From NCBI GenBank assembly GCA_039881145.1, contig JAYKKI010000077.1, positions 3,170,501-3,234,500 on the forward strand: 64,000 nt of DNA, written 5' to 3'. This DNA is from Druceiella hillmani. Its lineage: Eukaryota; Arthropoda; Insecta; Lepidoptera; Hepialidae. Made by a program: the position numbers and the translations under genes. Positions 1 to 10,789 of this stretch are shown one piece after another. The notes under the pieces were generated by a model. It was not told where the DNA came from. It worked only from the letters and a program-made list of their open reading frames with translations, and ran no database searches. Each line of letters opens with the position of its first letter. Position 1 is the stretch's first letter.

Positions 1-61
<61 letters not shown>

Positions 62-128
62 TTATATATATATATATGTATATATATATACATATATATA
101 TATTTATATATATATATCTATATATATA
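1..128. repeat. TA microsatellite
   Basis: Almost uninterrupted TA dinucleotides with a few TG, TC and TTT interruptions. The tract continues on the far side of the transposon at 2645, so the mobile element at 129-2644 sits inside one original TA array. Confidence 0.97.
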
Positions 129-563
129 TTAGGTGATTCATAAAAGACCGAAAAAAATTTTTTTTGTCATTTTTTTCACTCTCAACCCCTTAACTTTATC
201 TATTCCACTGGGAAACATACCAGGAATTTTTATTTTTTTAAAATTTATATTTAAGGACACCCACTTTTGAAATTCGAAAAAAAAAACATTTCCTTTTAAT
301 AGTTTATTAATACCAGAACTGACTGTTACGCATAAATTTTAGAAAAAATATTATACTAAATAACAATAGCTATCGTTCCTCTAAATTATTAAGTAAAATG
401 AAAAAAAATTATAGTAGATTTGCCTTGTTACAATTTGGGTTTTTCTGCCTATAATTCTTAACTAACAAAGTTAAATATTGCTTCTGCTCTTCCTCATTAG
501 TATGTAAATTATTGTGGTCTTCCATCAATGCAATACCTCTCTCAGCTATATCGTTAACGACTC

Positions 564-850
564 TCACATGTCTACAATTTCTTTAGTATTGAAGCTTTTT
601 TCCTCTTCCCATAGCTCAGGATCTTTCTGAATGAACTCGCAAGAAATTCCAGTGATTTTGAAAATAGTGTTTGTTGATATGAAATCTTCAATGTTTCTGT
701 TTACGATAGCATCATATTCCAAAGATGCCTTTTTCGGATTGTTTTCCGTTCCTTCAATTTTCAGAGCCAAAGTCATATTACGTTTTATTTCGATAGAAAC
801 TCGTTTGTCAAAAAAAGCTGAAGTAATTAGCTTTTCGGAAAGATACCAAA
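564..850 (-). pseudogene. C-terminal block of the transposase-like protein
   Basis: The open reading begins near 850 with LSEKLITSAFFDKRVS and continues through IEIKRNMTLALK to a stop at 564, about 95 codons. A frameshift near 830-850 separates it from the DDDYKELLHL block immediately upstream. Order and strand agree with the other blocks. Confidence 0.6.
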
Positions 851-1294
851 GATAACCCTACATTTTTGCTGGCGACTTTGGCTACAACTGTGTTATGTTT
901 TTCAAGAATTCCTCCCAAAAAGATAATTATCAAATGAAGGAGCTCTTTGTAATCGTCATCAAGCTGAAATTGTTCCAGTTGATTCTCAGTAAAGGCGATG
1001 ATATCATTCGCGACAGTTTGAACGCAATTCCATGTAGATGGTTCGGACATTGCGGTTTTGAAGTATTTTTGGCCAGTAGCTTTTAAATCTTTTAAAAATC
1101 ATAATTTCAGGACCACTGGAAGGCCGTACAGCAGTTACAACAACACTTTCGAGTAAAATTTCTAGTATGTGATGCCGGTAAACAAATCAAATCAGTTTCT
1201 TTTGCATTTTCTGTTCTAGAAGAACACACGCTCCGCTTATTCGCCCTGTATTAGATGCTGTTGTATCAAAATACATACATTTTATTTTATCATA

Positions 1295-1740
1295 TCAATT
1301 CCATGATAAAATAGTCTCGAAAATAGCAGAAGCTATTATTTCTCCCTTTACATCTGGAAGCTTGGGAACAGCCAAGAGATGGTCGACTCCTTTTCTAGAT
1401 ACCAATATTGGTAGACGATCTACTATTTCATGTCCGGTTATATCCTCCAGCATCTTTCCATCCCAGTGCACATTAAGTGTATTTAGTGATTGAATATCAG
1501 CTTTAATAGACTCAGCAATCTGTTTTCTAATATCCATTCTTTGGCGACGTATAGAAGAATAGCTAACGTTATATTGTGATACGTCACAGCCCAGACGTTT
1601 GAGTGTAGAAACCAAAACAACAGTTGCTTTTCGGTCAGTCAACTTAGCGACATCAAGAGTAGTAGCTAAACTCGAATCTAAGATTCTTCTTCGGCCTGGT
1701 TTCTGTGGTATAGTAAAACCATAGTCTGAAGACGGCCCTG
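1295..1740 (-). pseudogene. Best-preserved block of the transposase-like protein
   Basis: An open frame of about 145 codons is read on the minus strand from about 1740 through TDRKATVVLVSTLKRLGCD to FETILSWN just before a stop at 1295. It has no own ATG near its upstream end, so it is an internal part of the larger coding region. The VHWDGK and DRLPILVS segments look like a folded RNase-H-like or related core, but this is inference. It lies centrally in the TIR element. Confidence 0.68.
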
Positions 1741-2643
1741 GTTGAGGAGATATAGGATTACTTTGACTTATATCGCATCGCTATCACTTTCACTCCCCGC
1801 AGAACAAGCTGAAGAAGATAGTAAATCACATTTCCCAATTAATTTCTTCATTGCTTCTTTTTCCTTTTCTGTCATTTTTTGCAACTTAGCTTCTTTTTTA
1901 AATGTTCTTTAAGATTTTTCGCATGGCTTCTATCAATATTACCAATTTTTCCCTGGACGACTCATTTCTCTTTGTTTTAAAAGAAATTGCTTATCTTCTT
2001 CAATAGTTATCTTATATATATATTAAGGGCATTTGAGTGAGCAATATCAAACGAAACATTTAAATTTTATTGCCATTTGTTTTCTTTTTCTTTTATTGCT
2101 GCTGAGCGTTTTGCTTTATTTTCTTTATTTTTTTACATTCTGCCATTCTTTGAAATATTTAAGTATTTTTAAGATATCATGTTGTTTTTCTTTAGTTTGA
2201 ATATTTTATTTTTGCCATAGTGTCATCACATCACTTGCTGTTAATAACGCTCATCAATCACTTCTTTCACTGACGGTACTTTTGTTTGCTCCAATTCGGA
2301 ACGAGATTGTCCAAATAACCATATTTTAGTCCTTTTCCTTGTTTTTATAATGTTAAATGTCATTTTAGAACTACAAATATGACAATAAAGCTAAAATAAT
2401 CACATTTACAATCAAACACAATCACTTTGACTCGCAACAATGGCGTCACTGGAAATAAAAATTTAAAAGTAATTTTTAAACATAAATTTTAAAGTAATTT
2501 TTTAAAATCTTATGAGGCGGTAGCGACCCTTAAATATTAATTAAAAAATCCGAAATTTGAAACAAATTATTATTTTAGTAGATAGAATGATAATATGGGT
2601 TGAGAGTTAAAACAATTAAAACTTGAATTTTATGAATCACCTA

Positions 2644-2810
<167 letters not shown>

Positions 2811-2819
2811 TGGCATCTT

Positions 2820-4110
2820 CTAAGAAATAAGAATTGTGCACATTTTTGCTTCACATTCAAAGTCAATTATTCTATCGTTGTAATCAACTTTTGATAATCA
2901 TTTCATCTCATTAATTTGATGTGCTCGAGTAATTGGTTCGCTTGTGCTTGAGACAGTGATTACTTTAGGTTAGATGTCCGCTAGAATCGCACAAGATACG
3001 TTTAACTCTGTTTAATTCTTGATGACTTGTATTTGATGTTTTTGAATGCTTGTATATAAATATTCCTTTTAATAATGATAGAAAGCCAATTTAAACTATC
3101 GAATGTTCGACTGCCGCTGTCACGTCGCTCTACCCGTATCCTTTCAAATGGAAGTTGAGTTGGTGCTTAACAATGTCGAGCATGATGTATCAAGAACACT
3201 ATGTTCGTGCTCATTTTGTGCATGAATGATCGCTCACTGCAGACTTTGGTTCGATTTTACATTTACGTTGCTATTGTCTTACTTATTATTTGATCCGTTA
3301 ACAATAATTTCAATTAAATTAGACGATATACAAAATGAAAATAAAGTAATGAAACGAAATAGGATTTTAAATAAAGGTCCGTATAAAATAATTAAAGTAT
3401 TAGATTTGCAACTACCAACTGATGTAGATTTAAATGTAAAGGATAAAAAATGAAGGCTAAGTTCGAATTATTTTGTGTTTCGGGGTATATCCTCTATGGA
3501 TCGTGTTTTTGTTGATGGTACTGACCGTGCCAGTAAATATTTCGTAGGCGTAACCCGGTGATGTTCGCTCTCTCAAGGTATTTCGCTATCTCCGAGGGAG
3601 GGCGGTGCATGGTTGGCGGTGGTGGAAAAAACCGTATTGCGTGCTCATGTGGCGATGCACATGGCGATCCACGAACTATATGTGCGTATGGGGGTCACTA
3701 GGGATTGTTGTTAATGGGCTAAGTGATAGCCAAAGTGAACCGTGGCGATAGAGACGCACGAGAGAATAGAGAAAACAGTAAATGTTAGTTTTTAGTCTTA
3801 ATTTAAATTGTAGTTGGGCATCAACTACATTTTAAATTCATTAACTATTGAATGAATTACGGATTGTAATAATTATGATAGTCATAATTATTAAAATCCG
3901 TAATTGCAACTTTTATGAAACATTAACAAATATTTATAATTATCTTCTTTTTTAAAACCACAGAAGTGATTCTGGTAACTTATGATCACGGAATGACTGC
4001 AAGATAATACCACATATAATTAATTGTCACTATCACTAACTGATAGCGGCAAAATGTCAAGCCGTTCGGCTGATGACGAGAGCATCTTAGTAATTTGACC
4101 CAGTTTGTAA
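2820..4110. other. GC-richer segment, possible retroelement remains
   Basis: No intact gene. A 76-codon plus-strand frame at 3226-3453 contains MKRNRILNKGPYKIIKVLD, which resembles the C-terminal part of Ty3/gypsy integrases, but the match is short. Around 3540-3780 the sequence is markedly GC-richer than its surroundings, unlike host intergenic DNA here. It lies upstream of the R1-like LINE relic and may be the 5' part of that element or a separate retroelement. Confidence 0.3.
3856..3904. repeat. Inverted repeat, stem about 23 bp
   Basis: ATTACGGATTGTAATAATTA and following bases pair with the segment ending in ATCCGTAAT, with a 3-base loop and about two mismatches. Confidence 0.8.
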
Positions 4111-4120
4111 AGAAATAAGG

Positions 4121-4395
4121 TACATTACTCTGGTCAAGTAGAGTATGGGCTTATCCTTGTGGCGATGAATGGACTACGATGAATGGGTACCCGTGAGTCA
4201 AGGAATATAGTACATTACTCTGGTCAAGTAATGTATGAGCTTATTGCTGTGGCGAACGTTGGACTATAGTACCCGGTGAGACAAGAAATATAACACATTA
4301 CTATGGTCAAGCAATGTATAAGCTTACTCCTGTGACGACTACACTGCTTTGATCAAGTAGTGTATGAGCTTATTCCTGTGGCAAAGGTTGGATCT
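4121..4395. repeat. Irregular tandem repeat, four copies
   Basis: The anchor TACATTACTCTGGTCAAGTA (or close variants) occurs at 4121, 4211, 4294 and 4340. Each is followed by a diverged TGTATGAGCTTATTCCTGTG segment. Spacings are 90, 83 and 46 bases, so the last interval is a truncated unit. It lies just upstream of the R1-like reverse transcriptase relic, where LINEs of this type can carry 5' repeats. Confidence 0.85.
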
Positions 4396-4714
4396 TGAAT
4401 TGACTTAGTCCATAATGAACATTTTAGCTCATAGCATTCATCGATGAATTTGTATATTTTATTATTGGGCAGTATAACTTAGTTTTACTTATATTTATTT
4501 ACATTTCATTGGATAGCGTAGTTTGTAATTTATCTTATTCTACTCCATCTTTCGGCCGGGATTCTCACAATCTTCAACCGCTGATTGCGGAAAAGTAAGT
4601 AAATCAGCGATTTGAAAAGTAAGAAAACTGAAATATATTCCAAAGAGTAATTGGAGATTACTAAGCGATCCGACATTCTACAGACCAATTACGCTACTAC
4701 CGATCTTAGGGAAG

Positions 4715-5245
4715 TTGAATTTGAGCGGTTACTGCCTAATTGTCTCACTCGTCGGGGTCCTCTATAAAATGCGGTTTTCGACCCGGAGTGTGGTTTTCGA
4801 CCCGAAGTGTGGACGACCGGAGTGTGGAACAGAGTCGATATCTACCGCTTTGTCTTGGGTAGACACAAGGCCTGAGAAGTATGTAGTCGGTACTTTCTTG
4901 GGCATCTCCGGCATGTTTGATAATGCTTGGTGGTCGGTCATTTTGACTGCGTTAGAGCACTGGAGAGTATTAGCAGACCTCCGCCTAGTTATAAGTAACT
5001 ACTCCTATAAGCGGATCATCTTTATGCAGAATGAATATATGGCAATAAGAGAAATCTTGATCAAGGGCTATCCGCAGGGCCTGGTCCTTGATTCCGTCTT
5101 GTGGAACATCTTGTTTGATAGCATACTTGTAATACCCTTTCAGAGCTGTGGTACCATTGCTTATTTTAATCACACTCTGCTGATGGACGGAAGAGCGGAA
5201 CGTAGAGAAATAGAAAACCAAACGCGGACTCACTCGCCAGGATAA
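4715..5245 (+). pseudogene. Reverse transcriptase core of the R1-like relic
   Basis: A 176-codon open stretch covers RT motifs 2 to 5. The first catalytic Asp region reads GTFLGISGMFDNAWW. The motif-4 block reads KGYPQGLVLDSVLWN. The YxDD position reads AYFNHTLLM, with both catalytic Asp residues lost. Upstream, YRPITLLPILGKL at 4675-4715 belongs to the same protein but continues into another frame. Confidence 0.78.
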
Positions 5246-5622
5246 ATTACCGGGTTTCAAAAAAAAGCTTAACTTTACCCCCCAAATGTCATATATCATA
5301 AGTTATCCTCTCCAAGGACAGACTGGCGAGAAAGCCGAATTTGGTAATGAACAGGGCCAGAATCGGTATGCAGGATTTGATTATGTGCTTGGGTTTTGTT
5401 CTGGACTGTAAGCTAAACTCCATACCTCATCCAAGTTATACTGGCGAGAGGACGAGGGTAGCCTTCCACGCTACAGCCCAGCCAACCGGGGTTAGCCGTG
5501 ACCAAATACTTTTATGCTCAAGCTGATGAATACGGCGATATACCTCGGTATATTGACCCATAAGCCATCGACCTGGATCTAGGATTAGGCGAGTCGTACT
5601 GAGATCACAGAATGCACCGCTT

Positions 5623-5964
5623 ATGGTTTTGACTTCAGAACCCAGTGCCCACTGTCAATCTAGGTGGTCATCCCTCATTTCCAAAGGTGAGACAACTAGG
5701 TTATTTGTTCCGAATCTTTCTGAGAGGGTCGAGAAGACCTGGCTTAAACCCGACTATTATATGTCACGATTCCTCACGGGACATGGCGCCTTCTACGTGA
5801 GTTTGAATATATTATTGCTACGGGATAGCCCAGCCTATACCTGCGGTTATGAGATGCAAAATGAACATATTTTATTCAACTGTAGTGAGCTCAACAATGT
5901 GTGTCTGAGACTTTTCTTGGAGAGCATGCATCGAAACAATAAAATAGAATCACGCGGTTTTTAG
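5623..5964 (+). pseudogene. C-terminal part of the R1-like ORF2
   Basis: A 113-codon open stretch contains CQSRWSSLISKGETTRLFVP, WLKPDYYMSRFLTGHGAFY and a cysteine-rich CGYEMQNEHILFNC, matching the conserved region after the RT in R1/jockey-like LINEs. The domain usually begins further upstream. Here it is separated from the RT core by stops at 5245-5620. Confidence 0.75.
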
Positions 5965-6129
5965 GATGTGATAATTTTAGCCACCTCGACCTGGTTAATA
6001 ATGAACCGTTCTTTGAGTCATTTGGAGCGTACACTAAAAGCATTCCTGGACGATGGTAATAATGGATCATTATTAGAAGAAATTCAAAAGGTCTTCATTT
6101 TTGAGTGGAGGGTGGATATTAGTCTCTAG

Positions 6130-9100
6130 AGAGTCCTTGAGATAGCCCGGGTGATCAAGGCAAGAATACGTATCTGAAGAAATATATAAGAGAAATGAAG
6201 AGTGAAGAATTGAGTTTGATTTCGGATTACTGCACTTGCTGGAACATCTTAGAAAAGTTTTCCAGTTGGAAAGTGAGTATTGGCAAAGATTAAGAAAGGC
6301 AAAAAAAAATACCGATCTATATAGATCAATGCATCTGACACAAAATTTACTTATAAAAGGTGGTCAACAAAGACTTGATTGCCACTTTGCGACCACTCAA
6401 TCTAAGTGTTATAACATTACGTAAAAGAGAGTCTATCATTACAAATGTAAATATAACTCAACAATTAATCCTAAAAAGTGGATAATCAAGGTACAATTTT
6501 AAACACTGATTTGTCTGTGGCACTTTGTGTAAACAAAAAACAACTTTTTTGAAGACCAGTCTATACCACCCTTTCTTTTAATTGATACCCAGTACAATAT
6601 AAGAAATTAAGAAATCGAATTATATTCGCACTTTCCAAAATTACCATTCGAATATTTCAGCGATTACTTTTGAGATTTATACGGGTTTACATAGTTCATC
6701 ACTATCCAAATTTCTAGTTTCTATGTTAAACGGATTTTGAGAAAAAATGATTGGGACCGACTGACAGATCTGCAGACTACCAACTACTACTACAAACTAT
6801 TTTGTCTTTTCTTTTTAAGGGACAAACCATAAAAATTACACAGAATACACACAATTTGAGGACTATTCTGAGGAGCTTAGAAATGATACATATTTGACGG
6901 TAAGGATAAATACCGGAAAATTTAATATATCTAAAGCAGTGCTTGAATATCACCTACTTGTTATTCTTTCAGCATTATAATTAACGTATTTTAACAAGTA
7001 AATTTCCATATAACAAAGCCATTTCCAAAACATGACAGCTGTTTTGGAAATGCCCTTGTTTTTTTTCAGTATTGTAATTAACCTATTTCCAGAACTAGGA
7101 TGTTAGTCAGGTCCATACATTACAAAATGGACTATAAACTGAGTCTTGAGTGGAGGATAATAAAAGGAGACCAGGTTATCAGTACAACAGCATTTGGCTC
7201 CTATTGAGTTCTAAGCAAGCTGGATACATCGTTAAACTTTTTCCATTCAAGCATGAATAATTTCTATACTGAGATGAATATAAGTCATAAAAATGAGCTG
7301 AAATGGATAAAAAATCATCTGGTCTATTTAAGGAGCTATCATGCAAATACATTACTATTTCCACATGGATTTAAAATGCTTGCTTTCCTAAAACCAAATG
7401 AAACCATGGAAATTACGGTGTCAAAGAAATCAATTAAGCCAGATGAATAACTGATGTCACATAGAATAATCTCAGAAATAACTTAAAAAATTGGTTGAAA
7501 ATTACTACAGAAACTACTAAAATTACTCATAAATACATTCTCCGAATCCTTCTAATTTGAATAAGTACTCTAACATTAACCAAGTTCACAAATTAATCCA
7601 AATAGCTTTTAAAAGAAAGAAAATAGTGTATTCCAATTTTCCTAGATGTATATACAATAAAATGAGTAAACTACTACCAACAAATTACTTTCAACTGCTC
7701 GAATCATCCCAATCAGAAAATTCAAAATAGCGCATGAAGAAACTTACTCAAGCTTTTTTGCAATCTTGACTGGAGTTTTTTAGAAACTTTTCTTTACAAA
7801 TTTTACATGATAATATTCTAGAAGCAGAAAAAACGTTTGCTACAAATATAGTAATAATGGTGACTGCTTATCACTTAATAAAATTGCCCAATGTAAAATT
7901 GACTGGAAAATTAAGCTAAATAAGTCAAAATCTAATCACGGTACATTATATTGTGGATAAAAACAGTAAGCTAAAGGTTTATCTAAAAGGAATCCAGATT
8001 TACAAATACATCTAATGAAATATGTCAATTCGCATCAGAAAACATCATGTCAAACAAAAAGTTTATTTGAATACCACTACCAATTTAAACTACAGTACAA
8101 CAGATGGAATATAATAATGGCATTTTACTAAAGTATGCGATTGAAATACAGTATAAACCTTTTTCTAAGTATGATTGCTAATGCTTATCGTTATATGACA
8201 AACCAGGAAATGCATAATGGTCTGGATATCCAATGGATCAAAAAAGTGATTTAGGAATACGCTATAAACCATGAAAATACACTATTTAATTACACAAATG
8301 TAGAAGCATTCGACTTTTCGATATCACCAACGAATTGCAGAGACTAAAATTATATATCATTAAAGTTTTAAAAAAGGACTAAACACCATGAACTCAAATA
8401 ATGTATGGCATCTATAATATTGGGAACTCATCACTGGAACAGAAAACTCACACAAGTTTTGTATATTAAATATAAATAATTTAATTCAGAATGAAAATCA
8501 CATCATATATACCCAATAAAAGATTTAGAAAACAAATGCAAAATGTCACGAGGTATCAATTAACAAAGAATTATATCGGATAGGGAAGAATTTTTGGTGT
8601 ACAAATACTTAAATAAAAAACCAAATCCTTACATTACAAATCATTCCTTAGACCTGTCCTTTATCCATGCCTGCTCTGAAACATAATTTATGAAAATGAA
8701 AGTATTATAAATACTAGAATTTTTAAGTAAATATTTTCAAATAATTTTATTAAATATAGAAATTCTCATCATTCAAATGGATTATCGAAATATTGTAACA
8801 AGTTTATTTCACATAAAGCCGCAAAAAAGGGGAGGATACCTACGAGAAATTAAAAGATACAAAATTTTTAAAAAAAATATCTAGTGTATTTTAACAAATT
8901 TTCCAAAGAAAAGTGATGGCTCAATATGGATCGTTTAGCAAATGGCTATGATTTGGATTATTTAAAACATTTTAGAGTAGTGATTGAATAGAAGGTTGCC
9001 CCATTCATGAAATACCACAAAATTTGCTCAACATAATCTCATAAATATGGTGCCGTTTCTTTAAATCAAAATGCAAAGAAAATTTTTAACACATTAAAAT

Positions 9101-10585
9101 TTGTTAAGCAACATGTATAAAGTGTAGATCGCACACATAATTTTAAATTTTTGTTCTAAATTTTATTGAAATCCATGGTATTTTGAACTTTTTTTACAAA
9201 TGACTTAAATTTCTACCTCATCTGCGATACTATAAATTTCTACCTCATCTGTGCCATACATAACTTCACAACATAACTATTCACACTTAACATCACAACT
9301 ATACTCAACATTCCTTTGATTGTCTAACTATTTTTTATATTATTTTTTATATAATTATCCTTAAGACAGATCCTATCTCTAATAATTCAAATTATGTTAT
9401 CAATTCAGTGACTTGCAAGAATCTTATAGAAATAAGCAAGGCGAAATATCAAACTGTACTGGCAATGAATTATCTATGGTATTTAATAAATTGTTACCTT
9501 TGCATCTTATCCTTATATGCAGTTCTATCCTTATCTATATTCTTATCTTTATAAATATTCTTTAGCATTTATGAATTACTAGCAATACATATCTTACATT
9601 AATAGTAATCCATAAGTGCTACAAAAAATGTCATATTTTTGTTATTTTACTAGATGAAGCATAGGAACTCTTTCAGATGTTTGCGCGCCAGGTAATTAAG
9701 TTGTCCCAAATGATTATTCAATTTTTTCTGTAGATAGTTTATATAACATAAACAATTAATGATAATTAAATTGGTGATCCTCCTAATAATACACGCAACA
9801 TTTTTTCAGAAACTCATTTTAACCTATTATGATATACTGTCTGTGGTTATAACCAGATTGAGTTTAAGAACAATATGATTGCAGATATTACTTCATAATG
9901 TAATCGCTTTTGAAAATATGACTGGTTATTAAAACAACACATCTGCTGAAAAGCAAAATGCTTTAAATATGAATACAACATAAGTGAATATAAATTTATT
10001 ATTATTATACTTAAGTTGACAACACTAACAATAATTAACAATGGAACATAGCTGTACTATATTTCCTCCAGTGTTTTTTTTTCTGAATTTTTTTATCCTC
10101 TGTGCTTAATTCTGATAATTACTGGAGAATCTGGTGATTCTTTTGTTTGGAATAGCGGAAAAGATATTTCTATGGTACTAAGATAATTTTTGCCTACGTT
10201 GCCGTCAGAGGCACTTAAGGTTATGTAACCTGTTCTTGTATATAAAAAGTTGTGAAACTTTTCATATTATCAGCACTCTGATTCAAACAGGTACCTGTTT
10301 TAGGTGGATAATTTGTTTGTTGTTTATTGCAAAAAAACATATGTTTTCTGTATTGTGACATTATATTCCAAATACAGGCCGATAATTCGAAACAAAGTGG
10401 CTTGAAGGAGTAGTTATTGACAAATTCACTAACTTTCAGGGTATGGGAAGGAATCATGAGGATGATAAATGTTTGCAACAAAATATTATTTAAGCTGATG
10501 TTGTGTGAAGACACAAAAATAAGATATTTCACCATTTGACAGTAAAATGGTGAGATTTCATTTGATGAATTTTATACCTAAAAAT
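6130..10585. other. AT-rich DNA without recognisable genes
   Basis: Only short frames are present (for example 6236-6424 and 7253-7450 on the plus strand), with no familiar domain, splice-site pattern or codon bias that I can defend. The first few hundred bases may still belong to the LINE tail. Confidence 0.6.
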
Positions 10586-10599
10586 AAAAAGCGTTCAAT

Positions 10600-10784
10600 T
10601 GCTATATTTATTTATTTACATATTTTAATATATCTAATTTATACATATGGTGGACTTATCGCTATTAAAGCAATTTTTACAGCCAACCAATACAACTCCC
10701 CTCAATGAACAGCCAGGAATCGAACCCAGCTCCCCGCGGTGCGCCGTGCTGTCAAAGGCCGTATACCTTGTGATCAACCCTTGA
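10600..10784 (-). mobile_element. tRNA-derived SINE, copy 1
   Basis: Read on the minus strand, the head begins near 10784 with a tRNA-like A-box region (TTGATCACAAGGTATACGGC). A perfect RNA polymerase III B box, GGGTTCGATTCC, lies at 10727-10716. The body continues through GTTGGCTGTAAAAATTGC to a TTTA/TAAA-rich tail near 10600. A second copy lies at 35955-36153 on the same strand. The tRNA-related head, internal promoter and simple-repeat tail are the standard SINE layout. Confidence 0.75.
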
Positions 10785-10789
10785 TCAGA

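Larger units (their letters stand above)
560..2361 (-). pseudogene. Broken transposase-like gene of the 2.5-kb TIR element
   Basis: Minus-strand pieces of one protein lie in order. A possible N-terminus (MTFNIIKTRKRTKIW) starts at 2361. A Lys/Glu-rich part lies near 1850-1950. A clear block at 1295-1740 holds KPGRRRILDS, the segment LNVHWDGKMLEDITG, then VDRLPILVSRKGVDHLLAVPK. A later block near 900-1050 reads DDDYKELLHLIIIFLGG. A C-terminal block at 564-850 reads LSEKLITSAFFDKRVS and then NMTLALKIEG. The blocks are in different frames or separated by stops, so no full protein can be made. From memory, these motifs belong to a lineage-expanded arthropod protein family whose members carry VHWDGK, DRLP and LLGVPKL motifs. 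I infer that it is the element's transposase, because it fills the DNA between the terminal repeats. Its catalytic residues were not identified. Confidence 0.7.
4630..6125 (+). mobile_element. R1-like non-LTR retrotransposon relic
   Basis: Reverse transcriptase blocks are read on the plus strand in order. YRPITLLPILGKL lies near 4675, VVGTFLGISGMFDNAWWSVI near 4890, and KGYPQGLVLDSVLWNILFDS near 5065. The C-terminal part, around 5700-5900, holds ERVEKTWLKPDYYMSRFLTG, then SPAYTCGYEMQNEHILFNC, the CCHC-like end typical of R1-clade ORF2. The frame is broken repeatedly, and the active-site YADD box is replaced by YFNH near 5160, so the enzyme is dead. The 5' end and any poly(A) tail are not clear. 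Clade assignment rests on motif spelling from memory. Confidence 0.8.
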
